Positions 60,263-64,000 of a stretch of DNA of 64,000 nucleotides are shown one piece after another (the first letter of the stretch is position 1; every line of letters begins with the position of its first letter). Made by a program: the position numbers and the translations under genes. Below the pieces are notes generated by a model, which ran no database searches, was not told the DNA's origin, and saw only the letters and a program-made list of their open reading frames with translations. Origin of the DNA: Alphaproteobacteria bacterium (GTDB lineage: Bacteria; Pseudomonadota; Alphaproteobacteria; ATCC43930; CGMCC-115725); contig JASHOB010000059.1 of NCBI GenBank assembly GCA_030041335.1, forward strand, positions 1-64,000, given 5' to 3'.

Positions 60263-61179
60263 CCGAGCTGACAGCGATCCTGGTTTCGATGGTGCTGTCG
60301 GCCACGCCGTTGCTGCTGGCGGCGGCGGGCGAGCTGGTGACCGAGAAGTCCGGCGTACTCAATCTCGGCGTGGAAGGGATGATGATCGTTGGCGCCGTGG
60401 TGGGGTTCGGTGCCGAATACAATTCGGGCAGTGCCGTCATGGGGTTCGCCGCGGCGGCGATAGGGGGCGCGCTCTTGGCGGCGCTGTTCGGCTTCTTGAC
60501 GCTGTTCTTCCTCGCCAATCAGGTTGCGACCGGCCTGGCGCTGACAATCTTTGGCCTGGGCCTGTCGGCATTGATCGGTACCGCCTATATCGGCAAGCCG
60601 TTGCCACATCTGCCGCTGCTCGATATTCCGGGGATCAGCGACCTGCCGGTTGTTGGGCCGCTGATCTTCGGTCAAGACGCGATCGTCTATCTTTCCGTGG
60701 CCGTGACCATTGCGATCGCCTGGTTCCTGTCGAGAACCCGGTTGGGTCTGGTGCTGCGGTCGGTCGGCGAGAACCACGAGGCTGCGCACGCGCTCGGCTA
60801 CCCGGTGCGGCGCATCCGCTTTCTCGCCGTGCTCTTCGGTGGCGCCATGAGCGGGTTGGGCGGGGCCTATCTCTCACTGGCCTACACGCCGCTCTGGTCG
60901 CAGGGAATGACGGCCGGGCGTGGCTGGATTGCGCTGGCGCTCGTGGTGTTCTCGACCTGGAAGCCGTGGCGCTTGCTGTTCGGCGCCTATCTCTTCGGCT
61001 TTTTTTCGATCGTGCAGCTTCACGCACAGGGGTTGGCGGTGCCGATCGCACCCGAATTCCTGTCGATGCTGCCCTACCTTGCGACGATTCTGGTGCTGGT
61101 CATCATCTCACGCGACGCCAAGCGCATCCGGCTCAACGCACCCGCCTCATTGGGCAAGGCGTTCCGCGCGACCGCATGA
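60259..61179 (+). CDS. ABC transporter permease, BMP/nucleoside family, subunit 2
   Basis: The 306-residue inner-membrane protein has about nine hydrophobic segments. The N-terminal ATPLLLAAAGELVTEKSGVL followed by NLGVEGMMIVGAVVG is the conserved start of second permeases in BMP-type systems. The cytosolic loop LVLRSVGENHEAAHALGYPV near 165 carries the EAA-like contact to the ATPase. ATG 60259 overlaps the upstream permease stop by ATGA. It forms the channel with the 361-residue permease. Confidence 0.92.
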   Translation: MTELTAILVSMVLSATPLLLAAAGELVTEKSGVLNLGVEGMMIVGAVVGFGAEYNSGSAVMGFAAAAIGGALLAALFGFLTLFFLANQVATGLALTIFGLGLSALIGTAYIGKPLPHLPLLDIPGISDLPVVGPLIFGQDAIVYLSVAVTIAIAWFLSRTRLGLVLRSVGENHEAAHALGYPVRRIRFLAVLFGGAMSGLGGAYLSLAYTPLWSQGMTAGRGWIALALVVFSTWKPWRLLFGAYLFGFFSIVQLHAQGLAVPIAPEFLSMLPYLATILVLVIISRDAKRIRLNAPASLGKAFRATA

Positions 61180-61246
61180 GCAAGTTTCGGCAAAACGGCG
61201 CTCCTCGCCGATGTAGCGGCCGAGCGCAAACAAGGGGAGTGTGGAC

Positions 61247-62338
61247 ATGATGAAACGAAGAGACTTCCTAATCGGCACCGGCAGCGCGATCGCGGCGACG
61301 GCCGCCCTCGGCATGCCCTATCTCGCGCGCGCCGCAGACAAGCTGAAGGCGGCCTGGATCTTTATCGGCCCAACCGGCGATATGGGCTGGAGCTATCAGC
61401 ACGACCTCGGCCGGCAGGCCGTGGCCGCGAAATATGGCGATCGCGTCGAGACCATCAAGGTCGAGAACGTGCCGGAAAGTGCCGATGCCGAGCGCGTGCT
61501 GACACAGCTCGCGAACCAGGGGTCAAAGATCATCTTCACCACGTCGTTCGGCTATATGGAGCCGACCCTCAAAGTGGCGAAGAACTTTCCAAACGTCTAT
61601 TTCGAGCACGCCACCGGCTACAAACGTGCTCCGAATGTCTCGACCTATGCCGTGCGCTTCTATGAGGGCCGCACCGTGCAGGGCACGCTCGCCGGCCGCC
61701 TCACCAAGTCGGGCATCGTCGGTTATGTCGGTTCGGTTCCAATTCCCGAAGTGGTTGGCGGCATCAACGCCTTCACCCAAGCGTTCCGGAAGATCCGGCC
61801 GGACGGCAAGGTCAAAGTCATCTATGTCAATGAATGGTTCAATCCCGGAAAAGAAGCCGATGCCGCGAAAGCGCTGATCGATCAGGGCGCCGACATCATG
61901 TGCCAGCACACCGACAGCCCGGCGCCGGTCCAGACCGCAGAGGCGCGCGGCGTTTGGTCGTTTGGCCAGTCTTCCGACATGGCCAAGTTCGGCCCGACGC
62001 GCTGTGTCACGTCCAACGTCGACAATTGGGCACCCTATTACGTGAAACGCGTTGGCATGGTGTTGGACGGCACCTGGAAATCGACCGATACCTGGGGTGG
62101 GTTGGCTGCGGGCATGCTGGTGATCCCGCCGTTCAACAAGACGGTTCCTCAAGACATCGCGAGCGAAGGCTATAAGGTGAAGCAGGCGATCATCGACGGT
62201 ACGCGTCATCCCTTCGACGGTCCGGTCGCGAACCAGGCCGGCGAGATCAAGGTGGCGGCCGGCTCCAACATGCCTGACCCGGAAATCTTGGGTATCAACT
62301 GGTATGTCCAGGGGGTCGAGGGCGACCTGCGCAAATAG
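61247..62338 (+). CDS. BMP-family (PnrA-like) substrate-binding protein, probable Tat export
   Basis: The 363-residue binding protein starts at ATG 61247 (ATG 61250 or GTG 61241 are possible) after GGGGAG. The N-terminus MKRRDFLIGTGSAIAA has a twin-arginine signal. The mature part shows AAWIFIGPTGDMGWSYQHD, IIFTTSFGYMEP and VGYVGSVPIPEVVGGINAFT in pieces, typical of BMP/PnrA proteins that bind nucleosides or nucleobases. As last gene of the uraH-xdhABC-ABC run it probably captures a purine for XDH. It is followed by a strong terminator. Confidence 0.93.
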   Translation: MMKRRDFLIGTGSAIAATAALGMPYLARAADKLKAAWIFIGPTGDMGWSYQHDLGRQAVAAKYGDRVETIKVENVPESADAERVLTQLANQGSKIIFTTSFGYMEPTLKVAKNFPNVYFEHATGYKRAPNVSTYAVRFYEGRTVQGTLAGRLTKSGIVGYVGSVPIPEVVGGINAFTQAFRKIRPDGKVKVIYVNEWFNPGKEADAAKALIDQGADIMCQHTDSPAPVQTAEARGVWSFGQSSDMAKFGPTRCVTSNVDNWAPYYVKRVGMVLDGTWKSTDTWGGLAAGMLVIPPFNKTVPQDIASEGYKVKQAIIDGTRHPFDGPVANQAGEIKVAAGSNMPDPEILGINWYVQGVEGDLRK

Positions 62339-62359
62339 CAGGGTCTTCGACCGATGGTG

Positions 62360-62392
62360 CGAACGCCCTCCGTGAGAGGGCGTTCGTCTTTT
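62360..62392 (+). terminator. Intrinsic terminator after the purine operon
   Basis: CGAACGCCCTC (62360-62370) pairs perfectly with GAGGGCGTTCG (62376-62386) around a 5-base loop, and TCTTTT follows. It lies 21 bases after the binding-protein stop. Its T-run touches the stop of the convergent amidohydrolase gene, so the hairpin may also serve that gene in the other direction, though no T-run is seen on that side. Confidence 0.85.
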
Positions 62393-64000
62393 AGCCGTTT
62401 TGCGCCGACAGCTCCCGTCGCTGAAGCTGGCGCAGCACTTCGTAAAGCACCCGTGCGCCGGTCTCGGCGTCGGTGGCTGAGATCGATTCCGCCGGGTTAT
62501 GGCTAATGCCGCCTTTGCAGCGAACGAAAATCATGCCGACGTCGCACAGACTGGCGAGCGCCATGGCATCATGGCCGGCGCCGCTGGCGAGACGTAGTGG
62601 CTTCAGGCCGAGCGCTACAATCGCGCTCTCGATCTCCGCCATGAGCCAGTCCGAGCAGGCAACAGCCGGGCTGTCGAGCGTGCGGTCGAGCGCGAGTGTA
62701 ACACCGCGCCTGCGGGCGATGGCATGCGCCGCCGCAAGAACGTCGGTGTAGGCCGCGAGCCGCGTTGCGTCGTCGGCGGCGCGCAGATCGAGGCTGAATG
62801 CGACCTTACCGGGAATCACGTTGGTGGCGCCCGGCGCGGCGGCAATGCGCCCGACGGTCGCGACCAGGCCCGGATTGTTGCGCGCACGCCACTCGATGTC
62901 GACGATCATCTCGGCCGCCGCGGTCAGGGCGTCACGACGCAGCTGCATCGGCACAGTGCCGGCGTGGCCGGACTGGCCGACAACCTCAAGCGTGGCGCGC
63001 GTGCCCCCCGCAATCGACGTGACGATGCCGACCGGAAGATTTTCGGCCTCCAACACCGGACCCTGCTCGATGTGCAACTCGATATAGCCAAGCACTTCGC
63101 CGCGGCGGCGCGCCGCCATGGGAATTGCCGCCGGGTCGAGGCCAAACGAGAACATCGCCTGCCGCAAGGTCGTGCCATCCGCGTCTTTGCGCTCAAGCAC
63201 CGCGTTGTCGAAAGTGCCGGCAACGGCGCGACTTCCCAAAAGCGTCGATTGGAAACGCACGCCCTCTTCGTCACCGAAGCCGATCACCTCGATCGCAAAG
63301 GGCAGCCGTTCGCCCTGCCGGTGGAGCGCGGCGACGCAAGCGATTGCAGTGAGTACGCCCAGAATTCCGTCGTATTTGCCGGCATCGCGCACCGTATCGA
63401 GATGCGATCCCAACAGCAAAGCGGGTAGACCCGGCTGCGCCCCTTCGTAGCGGCCGACGACGTTGCCGATGGCATCGATCGATGCCTCCATCCCCGCGTC
63501 GCGCATCCACGCCAATACGCAGTGCGCAGCGGCACGGTGTTGCGCGGTCAGAAAAGTGCGGGTGACGGTGCCCGGTACCTCGGTCATGGCGCCGAGCTCT
63601 TCGGCTTGTGCCATCAGCCGCTCGCCGACGCCGGCCAGAGCGTCGGCTTCACCTTCCTCGACCATCGCCCCGAGGCGGAAGCGCCCGATCTTTGCCACTT
63701 CGTCGAGCGCGGTTGCGAATTCGACGTCGGCGGCATGGTCGATGCGTTCCGAGATGGCGGCGAGGATATCGGCGCGATCCCTGCCGGCCACCGCAAGGAT
63801 GAACGGAAAGCCGAAGCGGTCGCGGTAGTTGCGGTTGAGATCGCGCAGCTTGACGGCGGCGTCGGGCTCTGCCGTATCGAGACCGGCGGCCGCCTGCTCG
63901 TCTCGCGACAACTTCGTCGCGACCCCGGAGTCACCGAGTTCGGGATGCGCTTTCAACAGGGCCAGTTGACGATCGTGGTCGGCGGACATGATCGTGTCGA
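62391..64000 (-). CDS. UraD (OHCU decarboxylase)-allantoate amidohydrolase fusion, 5' end outside the window
   Basis: About 535 codons are visible. The first 100 or so residues are OHCU decarboxylase: LLKAHPELGDSGVATKLSR, EQAAAGLD, LNRNYRDRFGFPFILAVAGR and EFATALDEVAKIGRFRL. An ATG at 63989 lies inside this domain, and codons upstream to the edge (DTI) stay open and fit UraD, so the true start is beyond 64000. Residues from about 110 are the zinc-dependent allantoate amidohydrolase/M20 domain, with LGSHLDTV, DAGKYDGILG, GDEEGVRF, ELHIEQGP and the closing ISHNPAE metal ligands. The fusion would convert OHCU to allantoin and later act on allantoate; allantoinase is not in the window. Confidence 0.9.
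   Translation of the reverse strand, partial: DTIMSADHDRQLALLKAHPELGDSGVATKLSRDEQAAAGLDTAEPDAAVKLRDLNRNYRDRFGFPFILAVAGRDRADILAAISERIDHAADVEFATALDEVAKIGRFRLGAMVEEGEADALAGVGERLMAQAEELGAMTEVPGTVTRTFLTAQHRAAAHCVLAWMRDAGMEASIDAIGNVVGRYEGAQPGLPALLLGSHLDTVRDAGKYDGILGVLTAIACVAALHRQGERLPFAIEVIGFGDEEGVRFQSTLLGSRAVAGTFDNAVLERKDADGTTLRQAMFSFGLDPAAIPMAARRRGEVLGYIELHIEQGPVLEAENLPVGIVTSIAGGTRATLEVVGQSGHAGTVPMQLRRDALTAAAEMIVDIEWRARNNPGLVATVGRIAAAPGATNVIPGKVAFSLDLRAADDATRLAAYTDVLAAAHAIARRRGVTLALDRTLDSPAVACSDWLMAEIESAIVALGLKPLRLASGAGHDAMALASLCDVGMIFVRCKGGISHNPAESISATDAETGARVLYEVLRQLQRRELSAQNG

Noticed and set aside
1-64000. CRISPR arrays, toxin-antitoxin pairs, phage or transposon genes, defence islands
   Set aside because: No regularly spaced repeats, transposase, integrase or known defence domains were seen. 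Most genes are metabolic, transport or envelope functions.

Overview
The window reads as chromosomal DNA of a free-living, GC-rich alphaproteobacterium, probably near Rhodospirillales or Reyranella-like soil and water bacteria. I base this on several things. The genes are tightly packed with GC-rich third positions and many 4-base ATGA start/stop overlaps. There is a serC-serA-hisZ string. There is an MbfA-type ferritin/VIT iron exporter, and a small Lpp-like lipoprotein beside an L,D-transpeptidase. Lineage is inference; no rRNA or tRNA gene was seen. I found no CRISPR array, insertion sequence, integrase or phage gene.

Layout. 1-7.7 kb: a promoter/operator-like palindrome at the left edge, a spermidine-synthase-like methyltransferase-fold protein, a small-molecule methyltransferase, rsmB, an SDR plus fused ADP-forming acyl-CoA synthetase pair, a ThiF/MoeB-type adenylyltransferase and cysteine synthase. 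7.9-16.6 kb: two FAD amine/carotenoid-type oxidoreductases, then a catabolic-looking cluster of two amidohydrolases, a Rieske ferredoxin and an atypical SDR, divergent from a LigW-like decarboxylase and an iron/manganese exporter. 16.7-27.7 kb: an orphan histidine kinase, the Kup potassium transporter, two MFS transporters in one direction, and an opposing operon of two tandem DHA2 efflux pumps plus a LuxA-like flavin monooxygenase. 28-32.4 kb: serC-serA-(small reading frame)-hisZ, serine and histidine biosynthesis. 32.5-48.5 kb: an exported VOC protein, a PhzF protein, adenine deaminase, an Lpp-type lipoprotein with an L,D-transpeptidase, a DegP-type protease with its OmpR/HisKA two-component system, an alpha/beta hydrolase, an SDR, an asparagine synthetase, a HemD-type protein and a type B carboxylesterase.

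48.6-64 kb: the most coherent block. A single long run of plus-strand genes holds a branched-chain-type binding protein, an imidazolonepropionase-like amidohydrolase, a Rieske oxygenase, 5-hydroxyisourate hydrolase (uraH), xanthine dehydrogenase xdhABC and a complete BMP-type nucleoside/nucleobase ABC transporter. It ends at a perfect 11-bp-stem terminator. Converging on it is a fusion of OHCU decarboxylase (UraD) with allantoate amidohydrolase that runs off the right edge. Together they describe uptake of a purine, oxidation through xanthine and urate, opening of hydroxyisourate and OHCU to allantoin, and ureide breakdown. The linked Rieske oxygenase and amidohydrolase suggest an extra, possibly undescribed branch, for example for a substituted purine.

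Other points worth a second look: an asparagine synthetase whose N-terminal catalytic cysteine is serine; an amine oxidase that seems to start at ATC; a near-perfect 16S-complementary ribosome-binding site in the serA-hisZ gap; and heptad repeats forming a hairpin between degP and its regulator genes.
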